A stretch of 64,000 nt of DNA from Candidatus Photodesmus blepharonis (GTDB lineage: Bacteria > Pseudomonadota > Gammaproteobacteria > Enterobacterales > Vibrionaceae), in NCBI RefSeq assembly GCF_000731795.2, contig NZ_JGVK01000006.1:62001-126000 (forward strand), in the 5' to 3' direction. Shown one piece after another: positions 40,723 through 51,854 of this stretch; position 1 is the stretch's first letter; every line of letters starts with the position of its first letter. The notes beneath the pieces are model-generated. The model worked only from the letters and a program-made list of their open reading frames with translations. It had not been told where the DNA came from and ran no database searches. The position numbers were made by a program, and so were the translations under genes.

Positions 40723-40732
40723 GTATTAGGAA

Positions 40733-41731
40733 ATGACCGAACTATTAAGTCAAGATGAAATTGATGCTCTGCTTCATGGAACAGATAAAGTAGAAGATGA
40801 AACGGAAAAGAAAAATAAAAATGGTTCTGTTATAGATTTTGATTTCTCTTCTCAAGATCGTATCGTACGTGGAAGGATGCCAACACTTGAGTTAATTAAC
40901 GAACGTTTTACCCGACATTTACGCATCAGCCTGTTTAACATGCTTCGTAAAACTGCTGAAGTATCAATTAATGGAGTACAAATGGTAAAATTTGGTGAAT
41001 ACCAAAATACCCTATATGTGCCAACAAGTCTAAATATGGTACGCTTTAGACCGCTGAAAGGAACTGCCTTGGTTACTATGGAAGCACGTTTAGTGTTCAT
41101 TTTGGTAGAAAATTTTTTTGGTGGTGACGGTCGATTCCATGCACGTATTGAAGGTCGTGAGTTCACTCCAACAGAACGCCGAATTATTCAGCTTTTGCTT
41201 AAAATCATTTTTGCAGATTACAAAGAAGCTTGGTCTCCAGTTATGGAAGTAGAATTTGAATACTTAGATTCTGAAGTAAATCCAAGCATGGCAAATATAG
41301 TTAGCCCAACCGAAATAATCGTCGTAAGTTCATTTCATATTGAAGTCGATGGAGGAGGTGGTGACTTCCATATCGTTATGCCATATTCGATGGTAGAACC
41401 AATACGTGAAATACTAGATGCAGGCGTGCAATCTGATAAGATGGAAACGGATATTCGCTGGAGTTCAGCACTGCGGGAAGAAATAATGGATGTCCCCGTT
41501 AACTTTAGAGTTAATTTACTTGATCAAGATATTTCCCTACGGGATTTAATGGAACTACAAGTTGATGATATCATCCCAATTACAATGCCGGAGTACGCCA
41601 CGATGTTTATCGAAGAATTACCGACATTCCGTGTAAAAATGGGGCGTGTTGGCGAAAATATGGCAATAAAAATTTCTGAAAAAATTAAACGTCCTGATGT
41701 AGTTAAAACAGATCTCATTTTTTCTGACTAA
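40733..41731 (+). CDS. fliM: Flagellar motor switch protein FliM
   Basis: FliM forms the C ring and binds CheY-P. The 332-aa protein has the N-terminal CheY-binding peptide (LSQDEIDALLHG), the central CheC-like domain with the VDGGGGDFHIVMPYS segment, and the C-terminal SpoA domain that packs with FliN. It is intact although the preceding fliL is lost. A TTAGGTATTAGGAA sequence provides the ribosome site. Confidence 0.96.
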   Translation: MTELLSQDEIDALLHGTDKVEDETEKKNKNGSVIDFDFSSQDRIVRGRMPTLELINERFTRHLRISLFNMLRKTAEVSINGVQMVKFGEYQNTLYVPTSLNMVRFRPLKGTALVTMEARLVFILVENFFGGDGRFHARIEGREFTPTERRIIQLLLKIIFADYKEAWSPVMEVEFEYLDSEVNPSMANIVSPTEIIVVSSFHIEVDGGGGDFHIVMPYSMVEPIREILDAGVQSDKMETDIRWSSALREEIMDVPVNFRVNLLDQDISLRDLMELQVDDIIPITMPEYATMFIEELPTFRVKMGRVGENMAIKISEKIKRPDVVKTDLIFSD

Positions 41732-41793
41732 TATAAAATCTCAAAACTTTCGGAAAATAGTAATCATGAATATTAAAGTAGGTGAATCAAAGA

Positions 41794-42204
41794 ATGGATC
41801 AAAATGACGACCAAAAACTGGCAGATGAATGGACTTCAGCCTTAGATGAAGATGCAAAAGCAGAAGAGATCGATGTTAATGATGCTATTTCAGCACCACT
41901 GGATGAATTAAAAGATACATCGTCACCAATTTCAGAAGATGAGCGTCGTAAGTTAGATGCTATTTTGGATATTCCAGTTACTATCTCTATGGAAGTTGGG
42001 CGATCTAAAATTAGCATTCGAAATCTATTACAACTTAACCAAGGTTCAGTTGTAGAATTGGGGAGAGTTGCTGGAGAATCTCTTGACGTCTTAGTTAATG
42101 GCACTCTAATTGCGCATGGTGAAGTCGTTGTCGTTAATGACAAGTTTGGTATTCGTTTAACAGACGTTATTAGTCAGACAGAACGCATTAAAAAACTTAG
42201 ATAA
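41794..42204 (+). CDS. fliN: Flagellar motor switch protein FliN
   Basis: FliN completes the C ring and docks the export ATPase complex. The ATG at 41794 is preferred over a GTG four codons upstream, because AGGTGA lies 8 nt before it and the resulting 136 aa begin like vibrio FliN (DQNDDQKLADEW). The C-terminal SpoA domain (PVTISMEVGRSKISIRNLLQL to the end) is well conserved. Confidence 0.95.
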   Translation: MDQNDDQKLADEWTSALDEDAKAEEIDVNDAISAPLDELKDTSSPISEDERRKLDAILDIPVTISMEVGRSKISIRNLLQLNQGSVVELGRVAGESLDVLVNGTLIAHGEVVVVNDKFGIRLTDVISQTERIKKLR

Positions 42205-42250
42205 ATAAATATTAGCTACTAAGAAAAAGTTTCTAACAGGTAAATAACTC

Positions 42251-42595
42251 ATGCAACCTAAAGTCTTATTATTTTCTTTACTTCCATCCAGTGCATTTTC
42301 TGCATCCGAAGATCAAATTAATCTAATGACAACTTTTGGCTCACTCTTATTCGTTATTGCACTCATGTTATTTTTAGCCTGGTTTTTTAAAAAAATGCGT
42401 CTTCCAATATTAATCAATCAAAAAAATTTAAGTATTATTCAGCAACTCCCTGTCGGGGCTAAAGAAAGAATTATGATAATCGAAGCAGGAGAAGAGAGAT
42501 TTCTTGTCGGAGTAACCAGCCGATCGATTAAGCTCATCTCTAAATTGGAAAAATCTATAACTCAAGAGCATTTACAATTTTCTAAAGAAAATTAG
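42251..42595 (+). CDS. fliO: Flagellar export protein FliO
   Basis: FliO is a small membrane protein that helps assemble FliP. The 114-aa product has an N-terminal hydrophobic stretch, a clear membrane helix at about residues 27-46 and a cytoplasmic part with [31 protein letters not shown], the family signature. It sits in order between fliN and fliP. Confidence 0.92.
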   Translation: MQPKVLLFSLLPSSAFSASEDQINLMTTFGSLLFVIALMLFLAWFFKKMRLPILINQKNLSIIQQLPVGAKERIMIIEAGEERFLVGVTSRSIKLISKLEKSITQEHLQFSKEN

Positions 42596-42599
42596 ACCA

Positions 42600-43469
42600 T
42601 TGAAAATAGAAAAAAAAAATAGTCATATCCTACACATAGCATGTATCGCTATACTCTCTCTTTTTACATTTTCAGCTTCTTCTCAACAAAGAATTAACAT
42701 TCCTACTCTGAATACTATTATTGCAAATTCTCAGAGTCTTTCTCTTAAGCCAGAAGAAAGACACAATCTATCATCCGATATAGTGATAAGAGATAATGGT
42801 ATTCCCGCTTTCACCATAACCACTAATCCGGATGGTAGAGAAGACTACTCAATAAATTTGCAAATCCTTGCATTAATGACGATACTTGGTTTTTTGCCGG
42901 CTATGGTCGTTTTGATGACATCATTTACACGCATTGTGGTAGTGATGTCTATCTTACGTCAAGCCATAGGTTTGCAACAAACCCCATCAAACCAAGTGAT
43001 TATTGGTATCGCAATATTCTTAACCTTTTTTATTATGTCTCCAGTAATCAATAAGGTTAATACGCAAGCTGTTCAACCTTACCTAAACGAAGAAATTTCA
43101 GCTCGTCAAGCCTTTAAAATCGCTCAAGAACCAATCAAAGCATTTATGCTTAAGCAAACTCGAATAAAAGATCTAGAAACCTTTGTTAATATCGCGGAAT
43201 CTAAGGCAGTAACACCAGAAGAAGTTTCAATGCAAATTTTAATTCCCGCTTTCATTACTTCTGAACTTAAAACTGCCTTCCAAATTGGTTTTATGCTATT
43301 TCTACCATTTTTGATTATTGATCTTGTAATTGCATCTATTTTGATGGCTATGGGTATGATGATGTTGTCACCAATGATTGTATCTCTACCATTTAAACTG
43401 ATATTGTTCGTTTTAGTGGATGGATGGAATTTGATTTTGTCTACGTTAGTTGGTAGCTTTGCTTTATAG
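42600..43469 (+). CDS. fliP: Flagellar export gate protein FliP
   Basis: FliP is the main protein of the FliPQR export gate. The 289-aa product has a cleavable signal (about residues 1-29) and the four-helix pattern with [26 protein letters not shown] and [15 protein letters not shown] segments. The start is TTG at 42600, 4 bases after fliO; the ribosome site is weak, suggesting coupling. No ATG alternative precedes the signal peptide. Confidence 0.96.
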   Translation: MKIEKKNSHILHIACIAILSLFTFSASSQQRINIPTLNTIIANSQSLSLKPEERHNLSSDIVIRDNGIPAFTITTNPDGREDYSINLQILALMTILGFLPAMVVLMTSFTRIVVVMSILRQAIGLQQTPSNQVIIGIAIFLTFFIMSPVINKVNTQAVQPYLNEEISARQAFKIAQEPIKAFMLKQTRIKDLETFVNIAESKAVTPEEVSMQILIPAFITSELKTAFQIGFMLFLPFLIIDLVIASILMAMGMMMLSPMIVSLPFKLILFVLVDGWNLILSTLVGSFAL

Positions 43470-43481
43470 TAACTAAAGTTT

Positions 43482-43751
43482 ATGGATCCTGAATTTTTTG
43501 TTGAAATATTCCGAGAAGCACTATGGGTAGTACTTATCATGGTGAGTGTTATTATTGTACCGAGCTTACTTATTGGTTTACTTATTGCCGTCTTCCAAGC
43601 TGCAACATCAATTAATGAACAAACATTAAGCTTCTTGCCTCGTTTAATTTTTACATTGCTAACATTGATGTTTTGTGCTCATTGGATGCTACAAATTTTA
43701 ACAGAATTTTTCTTTAATATTATTGATCGACTACCTCATATACTATATTAG
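43482..43751 (+). CDS. fliQ: Flagellar export gate protein FliQ
   Basis: This 89-aa protein has two membrane helices (about residues 15-37 and 55-75) and the conserved VPSLLIGLLIAVFQAATSINEQTLSFLPR segment. It is part of the FliPQR pore of the type III export apparatus. It lies 12 bases after fliP. Confidence 0.96.
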   Translation: MDPEFFVEIFREALWVVLIMVSVIIVPSLLIGLLIAVFQAATSINEQTLSFLPRLIFTLLTLMFCAHWMLQILTEFFFNIIDRLPHILY

Positions 43752-43764
43752 GATATAACAGACA

Positions 43765-44553
43765 ATGGAAGAGTATCCAAGTAACATAATTTTAAGTTGG
43801 ATATCGAATTATTTTTGGGTTTATGTACGAGTTTCATCAATGTTGATGGTTATGTCAGTAACAGGAGCTAGATTCGTTACTCCTCGAATTCGTCTTTACC
43901 TAGGACTCGCGATAACTTTTACTATAAGCACAACAATTCCAACAGTATCTAACGACATTTCTCCATTTTCTTTTAAAGGTTTAGAAATTATTCTAGAGCA
44001 AATTATTATTGGAATCTCTATGGGATTTATAACCCAGTTTATGATTCAAACTTTTGTAATTTTAGGTCAAATACTCGGTATGCAATCCAGTTTAGGTTTT
44101 GCCTCTATGGTTGATCCAGTGAATGGACAAAATACCCCATTACTTGGTCAATTATTTATGTTTTTATCAATAATGTTTTTTCTATCGACTGATGGACATT
44201 TGAAAATGATTCAACTCATGGCTATAAGTTTTAAAACCTTGCCAATAGAAAAAAGTTCACTCAGCGCTGTTGATTTTCGAGAAATAGCGTTGTGGCTCGG
44301 TATTATGTTCAAGACTGCGTTAAACATATCACTATCTGGAATCATTGTGCTACTAACTGTTAACTTATCCTTTGGGATGATGACCCGCACCGCACCGCAG
44401 TTAAACATCTATTCACTCAGTTTTGCTTTTACACTCTTAGTAGGACTTTTACTCTGTTGGTATATCCTCAGTAGTTTGCATAGCCATTATCACTTATTCA
44501 GAATTCAAATCGAACAACAAGTATGTCGTTTAATTCAATTAAATTGCTTATAA
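43765..44553 (+). CDS. fliR: Flagellar export gate protein FliR
   Basis: FliR completes the FliPQR gate and contacts FlhB. The 262-aa product has about six membrane segments. Family landmarks are the SLGFASMVDPVNGQNTPLLGQ stretch and the RTAPQLNIYSLSF loop. It starts 13 bases after fliQ and ends 22 before flhB. Confidence 0.95.
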   Translation: MEEYPSNIILSWISNYFWVYVRVSSMLMVMSVTGARFVTPRIRLYLGLAITFTISTTIPTVSNDISPFSFKGLEIILEQIIIGISMGFITQFMIQTFVILGQILGMQSSLGFASMVDPVNGQNTPLLGQLFMFLSIMFFLSTDGHLKMIQLMAISFKTLPIEKSSLSAVDFREIALWLGIMFKTALNISLSGIIVLLTVNLSFGMMTRTAPQLNIYSLSFAFTLLVGLLLCWYILSSLHSHYHLFRIQIEQQVCRLIQLNCL

Positions 44554-44575
44554 CGATTCTAGAAGAAAATGCACC

Positions 44576-45703
44576 ATGAAAAGTTCCGGCGAAGAACGCA
44601 CAGAAGAAGCCACACCCAGACACCTACAGCAGGCTAGATCGAAAGGACAAGTTGCGAGATCAAAAGAATTATCTTCGGTGCTAGTACTAATTTTTGGCGC
44701 AATTTCACTTATATGGTTTGGAGATGCCTTAGCCAAAGCACTGTTTCGCACTATGTATCGTTTATTTACACTTAGTCATGAGGAAATATTTAGTCTCTCT
44801 AAATTAAATCACATTATTTTAAACTCTTTATCAGATCTATTTAGTCAACTAATCCTTATTCTCATCACATTATTTATCGCCTCACTCGTCGGTACATTTG
44901 GGGTAGGAGGTCTGCACTTTTCGGCGCGAGCAGCAATGCCTAAGCTGTCTAAAATCAATCCATCAATCGGTTTTAAACGCATGATTGGACTTCATACTTG
45001 GGTAGAACTTATTAAATCAATTTTAAAAATATTAATAGTTTCCAGCATTGCATTTTATTTAATTAACACTTCTAAAAAAGAATTGTTTCAACTTAACATG
45101 GGTGCATTTCCAAAAAATATTTTCGATGCTCTGAGTACATTACTAAATTTCACCTTACTTATTAGTTGCTCGTTATTACCAATAGTAGCTATAGATGTTC
45201 CGTTTCAAATTTTACGACATACTGCTCAACTAAAAATGAGCAAACAAGAGGTTAAAGATGAATATAGAAATACAGAAGGTAGACCTGAAATCAAGGGTCG
45301 AATTCGTTTGTTGCAGCGAGAAATGGCTCAACGTAGAATGATGACAAACGTACTAGAAGCTGATGTTATTATCACTAATCCAAAATACTTTTCGGTTGCA
45401 CTTCGTTATAAACAAAATTTAGACAAAACACCAATTTTGATTGCTAAAGGTATTGACTATATGGCATTGAGAATAAAAAAAGTAGCGAATGAAAATAACA
45501 TCCAGATCGTTCCAGCTCCAACACTTGCTCGCTCTTTATACTACACAACAGAACTAGAAGAAAAAATCCCAGATGGTTTATTTACCGCAGTAGCCCAGGT
45601 ACTAGCGTATGTATTCCAATTAAAACAATATCGCAAGCATGGTGGAAGACGACCTACATTTAAATCAGAAAACATACCGATTCCATCAAATTTAAGGTAT
45701 TAG
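44576..45703 (+). CDS. flhB: Flagellar export switch protein FlhB (altered cleavage motif)
   Basis: FlhB gates export and switches substrate from hook to filament proteins after autocleavage of its cytoplasmic domain between Asn and Pro of NPTH. The 375-aa protein has the normal N-terminus (GEERTEEATPRHLQQAR), four membrane helices, and the EVKDEYRNTEGRPEIKGRIR linker. At the cleavage site, however, residues 268-271 read NPKY instead of NPTH (bases 45377-45388), followed by FSVALRY. Asn and Pro, the scissile pair, are kept; Thr and His are not. The C-terminal tail is otherwise normal. flhA, flhF, flhG and fliA, which usually follow, are absent here. Confidence 0.95.
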   Translation: MKSSGEERTEEATPRHLQQARSKGQVARSKELSSVLVLIFGAISLIWFGDALAKALFRTMYRLFTLSHEEIFSLSKLNHIILNSLSDLFSQLILILITLFIASLVGTFGVGGLHFSARAAMPKLSKINPSIGFKRMIGLHTWVELIKSILKILIVSSIAFYLINTSKKELFQLNMGAFPKNIFDALSTLLNFTLLISCSLLPIVAIDVPFQILRHTAQLKMSKQEVKDEYRNTEGRPEIKGRIRLLQREMAQRRMMTNVLEADVIITNPKYFSVALRYKQNLDKTPILIAKGIDYMALRIKKVANENNIQIVPAPTLARSLYYTTELEEKIPDGLFTAVAQVLAYVFQLKQYRKHGGRRPTFKSENIPIPSNLRY

Positions 45704-45776
45704 AAAACACTTAATATCAAACCAAATTCAATATTTTCCGATTCAAGGTTCTGTCATTCTAGCTTAGAAATAATAC

Positions 45777-45811
45777 ATTTCCTTTAAAAAGTTCAATGAA
45801 AAAAAGGAAAT
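45777..45811. repeat. Inverted repeat between convergent flhB and tilS
   Basis: ATTTCCTTT (45777-45785) and AAAGGAAAT (45803-45811) form 9-base arms around a 17-base loop in the 295-base spacer between the convergent genes. It could act as a weak terminator for either gene, but there is no GC core or T run. The remainder of the spacer holds no gene that I can see. Confidence 0.25.
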
Positions 45812-45998
45812 ATATAAACTTAATAGCTCAACGAAGCTTCAACGTTTTTTAAATTCGTATTTACATAGCTTCAATCTCTTCTATAACTAATATCTTAAAC
45901 CCAGAACTACAATATAACCATGAATAACTGCTATCGTTTATATCTTTAAAGGATGATAGTTATCAAAACTATAATCTTCCAGAGTTCATACCAAAAAA

Positions 45999-47312
45999 TT
46001 ATTTATTCCAAATAAGCTTACAATCTTGACCATAAAATTTTTTGTCAACAAAGACGCCAGCGACGGCAACCACCTTATAGGAAGCCGATACTAATATTGG
46101 AACTCGACGCCTCAACCAACTCGGAAGTTCATATTCCTGAAATAGTTTTTTTAGCTTACGAGAACAACCTCTTTCTACAGGATGAGCAGATAAGCCTGCT
46201 GGGTTAAAAATAACACTTAGGGTTTGTTGAGAAAGAGCCTTGAAAGATAAAGTGGCACCTTCACCATTCACAAGAGATAAATATCCCAAACTATCCGGTA
46301 ACTTAACACTACCTCCTAATTTCAACGGAGCACTCCAAGCGCTAATATCTTGCATATGATTAACTAAGTACAACTTTTTCTTAAATCTTCGCACTTGTGC
46401 ATCAACAAGGTTAAGTACTGGGTTTGCATCTCGCCTCGATAACGCGATCTCATTCCAAATCCTACTAAGATGATCTTTGCTAGGCATTAAGTAATCCTTG
46501 CTCTTAAACCACATCCGAATAACTCTATTCCTTACGACTTCGCTGTATTCGCCTAATGTTCTAATTGATAAACTTCCATCGACAGACATGGCGTTTTGAA
46601 ACGAACTCGCAAGTAAATCATCAAGTAAATTTTCTTGCTCCGCACACAGCATAGCGCTACGATTAACTGATTTATGAAATGAAGGCCAACGCTCAACAAT
46701 CACTGGCAGTACTCGGTGACGGATAAAATTACGATCGAAACGAGTATCATTATTGCTTTCATCTTCAATCCAACTAAACTTTTTCTGTTTAGCATACTGC
46801 TCAATTAGACTCCGAGTGATATTAAGAAAAGGCCGAACAATAAACCCAGAATTCCAAGGCATGCACTGCGCCATTGAAGAAAGTCCTCTGGGACCACTAC
46901 CTCTCTTGAGTGCTAAAAAAAAAGTTTCCAACTGATCATCACTATGATGCCCTGTTAGAAGAAGATCACCAATTTCAACGTGCTTTTTTAGAGCTTGATG
47001 GCGACCTTCTCGAGCGACCTTTTCTAAGCTAACAACTCCTAAAGTGTTTAATTCAATTCTTTCAACATAACAAGTAATAGATAAATTGGTGCACCAATTT
47101 AAACACTGATTAGCCCAGTTATCAGAGAACTGACTTAGGTTATGATGTACATGTACTGCAATACAATCAATTCTCTTAGCATTACGATATTGAACAAGCA
47201 AATCAAGCATGACGAGCGAATCTACACCACCGCTAAAACCCAACACAATTTTCGTACCTAAATTATAGTACTTATCAATAATACGAGAAAAATGATCATA
47301 CAGGCGACTCAT
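45999..47312 (-). CDS. tilS: tRNA(Ile)-lysidine synthetase TilS
   Basis: TilS converts C34 of tRNA-Ile2(CAU) to lysidine, making it read AUA. The 437-aa protein has the ATP-pyrophosphatase PP-loop SGGVDS at residues 27-32, the HHSDDQLETFFLALKRGSG segment and the C-terminal substrate-binding domains. Its substrate tRNA is at 8961-9036. It is the last gene of the frr-to-tilS run, 49 bases after accA. Confidence 0.96.
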   Translation of the reverse strand: MSRLYDHFSRIIDKYYNLGTKIVLGFSGGVDSLVMLDLLVQYRNAKRIDCIAVHVHHNLSQFSDNWANQCLNWCTNLSITCYVERIELNTLGVVSLEKVAREGRHQALKKHVEIGDLLLTGHHSDDQLETFFLALKRGSGPRGLSSMAQCMPWNSGFIVRPFLNITRSLIEQYAKQKKFSWIEDESNNDTRFDRNFIRHRVLPVIVERWPSFHKSVNRSAMLCAEQENLLDDLLASSFQNAMSVDGSLSIRTLGEYSEVVRNRVIRMWFKSKDYLMPSKDHLSRIWNEIALSRRDANPVLNLVDAQVRRFKKKLYLVNHMQDISAWSAPLKLGGSVKLPDSLGYLSLVNGEGATLSFKALSQQTLSVIFNPAGLSAHPVERGCSRKLKKLFQEYELPSWLRRRVPILVSASYKVVAVAGVFVDKKFYGQDCKLIWNK

Positions 47313-47361
47313 ACAGAATCCTAAAACTTCCTAGTAAAAAACAAAAACTCTTCTATCTAAA

Positions 47362-48318
47362 TCAACAGTAACCGTACTCCATAATTCGCTGATAGCGACG
47401 ATTTAGAAGAGAACATCTATCAAATTGTTCCAACTCATTCAATTGTTCCACTAGCATTACTTTTATATTTGCTGCCATTTTAAAGTAGTCTCGGTGTGCT
47501 CCACCTAAAGGTTCTTCAACAATTTCGTCGATAAGTCCAAGTTCCTTTAAACGTGGAGCAGTAAGACACATGGCTTCTGCCGCTTGAGGAGCCTTATCAG
47601 AATCACGCCATAAAATAGATGCGCAACCCTCTGGTGAGATTACTGAGTATGTTGAATATTGAAGCATATTTACATAATCTCCTACACCAACAGCTAATGC
47701 ACCACCAGATCCACCCTCACCTACAACGTTACAAATTACCGGAACCCTAAGACGTGCCATCACTTTTAAATTTTTAGCAATGGCCTCTGCCTGACCTCTC
47801 TTTTCAGCGTCAATACCAGGGTATGCACCCGCTGTATCTATGAAAGTCACAATTGGCATCTTAAAACGTTCTGCCATTTCCATCAATCGTAAGGCCTTAC
47901 GATAACCTTCAGGTTTTGGCATACCAAAATTACGTTTTATCTTTTCTTTTGTTTCACGACCTTTTTGATGACCTACAATCATCACCGGCGAACCCTCTAG
48001 ACGTGCAATCCCACCTACAATTGCTTTATCATCAGAAAATACACGATCACCAGCTAATTCATCAAACTCAGTAAATATATTTTCGATATAATCCAAAGTA
48101 TGCGGACGCAATGGATGACGAGCTAATTGGGCAGTTTCCCAAGCACTCAGATCACCAAAAATCTTTTTTTTTAACTCTCGACTTTTCTTCTCAAGCTGAT
48201 TAATTTCTTTTTCTAAGTCCATCATAGACTCATCTTGATGAGAGAGATTACGTAACGCTTCAATTTTTATTTCAAGCTCTACAATTGGCTTTTCAAATTC
48301 TAGAAAATTTAAACTCAT
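47362..48318 (-). CDS. accA: Acetyl-CoA carboxylase carboxyltransferase subunit alpha
   Basis: AccA with AccD transfers carboxyl from biotin to acetyl-CoA, making malonyl-CoA for fatty acids. The 318-aa product is family-normal, with an N-terminal helical region and the [23 protein letters not shown]-type and [10 protein letters not shown] segments of the carboxyltransferase. It follows dnaE by 24 bases, the standard order. Confidence 0.97.
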   Translation of the reverse strand: MSLNFLEFEKPIVELEIKIEALRNLSHQDESMMDLEKEINQLEKKSRELKKKIFGDLSAWETAQLARHPLRPHTLDYIENIFTEFDELAGDRVFSDDKAIVGGIARLEGSPVMIVGHQKGRETKEKIKRNFGMPKPEGYRKALRLMEMAERFKMPIVTFIDTAGAYPGIDAEKRGQAEAIAKNLKVMARLRVPVICNVVGEGGSGGALAVGVGDYVNMLQYSTYSVISPEGCASILWRDSDKAPQAAEAMCLTAPRLKELGLIDEIVEEPLGGAHRDYFKMAANIKVMLVEQLNELEQFDRCSLLNRRYQRIMEYGYC

Positions 48319-48342
48319 ATACCCGTTCTTCTGTAGTCGATT

Positions 48343-51300
48343 TTATTTAAAATTTTTAGAGCTGAACTCAAATTCAACCTGACTAGGACCTAACAACTTC
48401 CTTAATTCATCTAACAGTGCATCATTTGGACTCACTCTCCATCTGTCGCCAAGTGTCAAACACGCTTTCGCATCTAAACATTGGTAAAATACTTTAACAA
48501 TCGTGTTCCCTGCTTGATGCATCTTTAGTATGTGAATAAAAGATTTCCAAAATCGATCATCAATTTGTGATTCCTTAACTGTAATAGATAAACTAGAACC
48601 ATACCTCTCACGAGCAATCTTCAAATCCATAATTTCATGCGCCAACATCTTCGATTTACCACTAAAATCATCAACACTCACCTCTCCAGAAACAATCAAA
48701 ATTTTATTTTTTTCTAACAATTCAGCATACTTTTTTAATATGTCGGAAAACAATATAACCTCTATACGTCCAGAATGATCATCAAGTATCATTACACCAA
48801 CGCGCACACGACGCTTATTTGTATAAATGCGAAGTGCAGTAACAAGACCGGAAACAGTAATACGTTTGCTTGGAACTACGTCTTTCAATCGAAAATTAAT
48901 ACAATTATTAAGCTCTTTAAGGTAAGAATTAATTGGATGACCAGTCAAATAAACTCCAAGTGTGTCGTGCTCACCTTCTAAACAAACTTTTTCTGACCAA
49001 GGAGAGATCTCGATAGGATTATATCCTACTTCTTTAAACGCACTAGTCAAAACACCAAACATATCAACCTGACCCAATGCTTCATCCTTGCGGTATTGGC
49101 TAGCCACCTTAAATGCATCGCTTAATGATGCTATCATCGCAGCTCGATGAGGACCTAGTTTATCTAAAGCACCGGCATAAATTAATTTTTTAACTATGCG
49201 TTTATTCACTTTTTTAAGATCAATTCGAGTGCAAAAATCAAATAAATTCTTAAACTTTCCTCCCTTGTTACGAGCTTTAATGATAACGTCGATTGGATTT
49301 TTACCAACACCCTTAATAGCACCAAGGCCATAAAGAATTGATCCAGTTTGATCAACATCAAACTGATACAATCCCGAATTTATATCAGGAGAAAGCAATT
49401 TAATGTTCATACGGATACATTCTTCAACCAAACCAACAACTTTTTCAGTATTGTCCATATCAGCTGTCATTACTGCAGCCATAAACTCGGCAGGATAGTG
49501 TGCCTTTAGCCATAGTGTTTGATAAGAAACTAATGCATATGCAGCCGAATGAGATTTATTAAAACCATAACCTGCAAACTTTTCTACTAAATCGAAAATC
49601 TTCATAGCAAGTCTGCCATTGATACCATTTGCCTCAGAACCCTGCTTAAAAATAGAACGCTGCCTATTCATCTCTTCCGGATTTTTTTTACTCATCGCAC
49701 GACGCAGTATATCCGCACGACCAAGCGTATAACCAGCAAGAATCTGAGCAATTTGCATGACCTGCTCTTGATACAAAATGATGCCATAGGTTGAAGCAAG
49801 TATTTCCTTTAGTGATTCATGCTGCCAGACCTTATCCGGATACGATATCATTTCACGTCCATGCTTACGATCGATAAAATTATCGACCATACCTGATTGC
49901 AATGGACCAGGGCGAAATAAGGCTACTAAAGCGATAATATCCTCAAAACAATCAGGCTGAAGCCGTTTAATCAGATCTTTCATACCTCGCGATTCAAGCT
50001 GGAATATCGCGGTTGTTTCCGAGCTTTTTAACAAATTGAAAGACTTTTGATCATTGCGTGGAATAGATTTAATTTTGATTAACTCCTTACCTTCTCTCTT
50101 TAAACGAGAGTTAGCCAAGCCTAGAGCCCAATCGATAATAGTTAGGGTACGCAATCCTAAAAAGTCAAACTTTACCAAGCCTACCATCTCAACATCATTC
50201 TTATCGAATTGAGTAACTGGAAAATTGCCTGATGAATCACAGTAAATTGGTGCAAAATCGGTAATAGAAGTCGGCGAAATTACAACACCGCCGGCATGCT
50301 TACCAGCGTTGCGAGTGCAACCCTCCAAAATACGACACTTATCAATTAATTCTTTAACTTCTTGATTATTATCATAAAGTTTAAGTAATTCAGGTTCCGC
50401 ATCAAGTGCTTTCGAAAGCGTCATTCCAGGATCCAATGGTATTAATTTTGATATATGATCAACAAAACTAAATGGGTAACCGAGTACACGCCCAACATCT
50501 CGAATCACTGCTTTAGCAGCCATTGTACCAAAGGTAATAATTTGTGACACTGCGTTGCGACCATACATATCTGCTACATGATCAATAACTTGATCACGTT
50601 TATCCATACAAAAATCAATATCAAAATCTGGCATAGATATACGTTCAGGATTTAAAAAACGTTCAAATAGCAAGTCATATTCCAATGGATCCAAATCTGT
50701 AATACCTAAAGAATAAGCTACAAGAGAACCTGCGCCTGATCCACGCCCTGGACCTACAGGAACACCATTATCTTTAGACCATTGAATAAACTCCATTACG
50801 ATCAAGAAATAACCAGGAAAACCCATATTATTAATAACTTTTAATTCGGTTTTTAAACGCCTCTTATATTCTAATTGATGTTCGACATACGTTTTTTTGT
50901 TTGGAAATAGAAATTTTAACCGCCGCTCTAAGCCTTCTTCTGATTTTTTAATCAAAAAGTCTTCAATTTTCATTCCTTCTGTTGGAAAATTTGGAAGGAA
51001 ATATTGTCCCAATCGAACAGTTACATTACATCGTTTAGCAATTTCAACGCTATTCTGTAAGGCTTCTGGAATATCAGAAAAAAGCTCACACATCTCTGCT
51101 TCATTACGAAGATATTGCTTTGGGCTGTAATCTTTAGGACGATCCGGATCATCCAATGTGAAACCACAATGTATCGCAACACGAGTTTCATGAGCATCAA
51201 ATAACTCCTGATCTCGAAAAACTACCTCATTGGTTGCAACAACTGGCAAATCTAATTCTTCAGCTAAGTTCAAAACAAAATTCAAATAAGTTTCTTCATC

Positions 51301-51828
51301 AGAACGATCAGTACGAATTAATTCTAAATAAAAATAATTAGCAAAGTATTCTTGGTAAAACGCAAGGCATTCCCTTGCTAACGCAACGTTTCCTCTAAGT
51401 AAAGCTTTACCAACATCACCATTTCTACCACCAGATAAAACAATCAAACCTTTTGCATATTTAGTCAACCACTTCCTATCTATCACAGGTTGGTTTTGAA
51501 TATGACCACGTAAATATGCTCTTGAAATTAGCAAAGTCAGATTTTTATAACCATTATTGTCAGCTGCTAAAAGGGTTAATTTAGTTAATTCATCACCAAA
51601 ACAAAAAGATTGAACCAAAAAATCAGCGCCTATAATAGGCTTGACGCCAAAGTTATGTGCGGCAACATAAAATTTTACTAAGCCACATAAGTTAGTAAAA
51701 TCAGTTAGCGCCATAGCAGGCATATTTAATTCAGCAACTTTTTTGACTAATTCTGGAACCTTAGATAAACCATCAACCATCGAAAAATCACTATGGATTC
51801 GAAGATGAATAAATTTAGGATCTGACAT
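48343..51828 (-). CDS. dnaE: DNA polymerase III subunit alpha
   Basis: DnaE is the replicative polymerase. The 1161-aa length matches E. coli (1160). The N-terminal PHP domain begins [13 protein letters not shown]; the palm has PDFDIDF with catalytic D401 and D403; the [14 protein letters not shown] segment binds nucleotide; an OB domain and tau-binding C-terminus follow. It lies between rnhB and accA as in most gammaproteobacteria. Confidence 0.98.
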   Translation of the reverse strand: MSDPKFIHLRIHSDFSMVDGLSKVPELVKKVAELNMPAMALTDFTNLCGLVKFYVAAHNFGVKPIIGADFLVQSFCFGDELTKLTLLAADNNGYKNLTLLISRAYLRGHIQNQPVIDRKWLTKYAKGLIVLSGGRNGDVGKALLRGNVALARECLAFYQEYFANYFYLELIRTDRSDEETYLNFVLNLAEELDLPVVATNEVVFRDQELFDAHETRVAIHCGFTLDDPDRPKDYSPKQYLRNEAEMCELFSDIPEALQNSVEIAKRCNVTVRLGQYFLPNFPTEGMKIEDFLIKKSEEGLERRLKFLFPNKKTYVEHQLEYKRRLKTELKVINNMGFPGYFLIVMEFIQWSKDNGVPVGPGRGSGAGSLVAYSLGITDLDPLEYDLLFERFLNPERISMPDFDIDFCMDKRDQVIDHVADMYGRNAVSQIITFGTMAAKAVIRDVGRVLGYPFSFVDHISKLIPLDPGMTLSKALDAEPELLKLYDNNQEVKELIDKCRILEGCTRNAGKHAGGVVISPTSITDFAPIYCDSSGNFPVTQFDKNDVEMVGLVKFDFLGLRTLTIIDWALGLANSRLKREGKELIKIKSIPRNDQKSFNLLKSSETTAIFQLESRGMKDLIKRLQPDCFEDIIALVALFRPGPLQSGMVDNFIDRKHGREMISYPDKVWQHESLKEILASTYGIILYQEQVMQIAQILAGYTLGRADILRRAMSKKNPEEMNRQRSIFKQGSEANGINGRLAMKIFDLVEKFAGYGFNKSHSAAYALVSYQTLWLKAHYPAEFMAAVMTADMDNTEKVVGLVEECIRMNIKLLSPDINSGLYQFDVDQTGSILYGLGAIKGVGKNPIDVIIKARNKGGKFKNLFDFCTRIDLKKVNKRIVKKLIYAGALDKLGPHRAAMIASLSDAFKVASQYRKDEALGQVDMFGVLTSAFKEVGYNPIEISPWSEKVCLEGEHDTLGVYLTGHPINSYLKELNNCINFRLKDVVPSKRITVSGLVTALRIYTNKRRVRVGVMILDDHSGRIEVILFSDILKKYAELLEKNKILIVSGEVSVDDFSGKSKMLAHEIMDLKIARERYGSSLSITVKESQIDDRFWKSFIHILKMHQAGNTIVKVFYQCLDAKACLTLGDRWRVSPNDALLDELRKLLGPSQVEFEFSSKNFK

Positions 51829-51854
51829 TAATTAATTCCAAGAAAAAAATTGAG

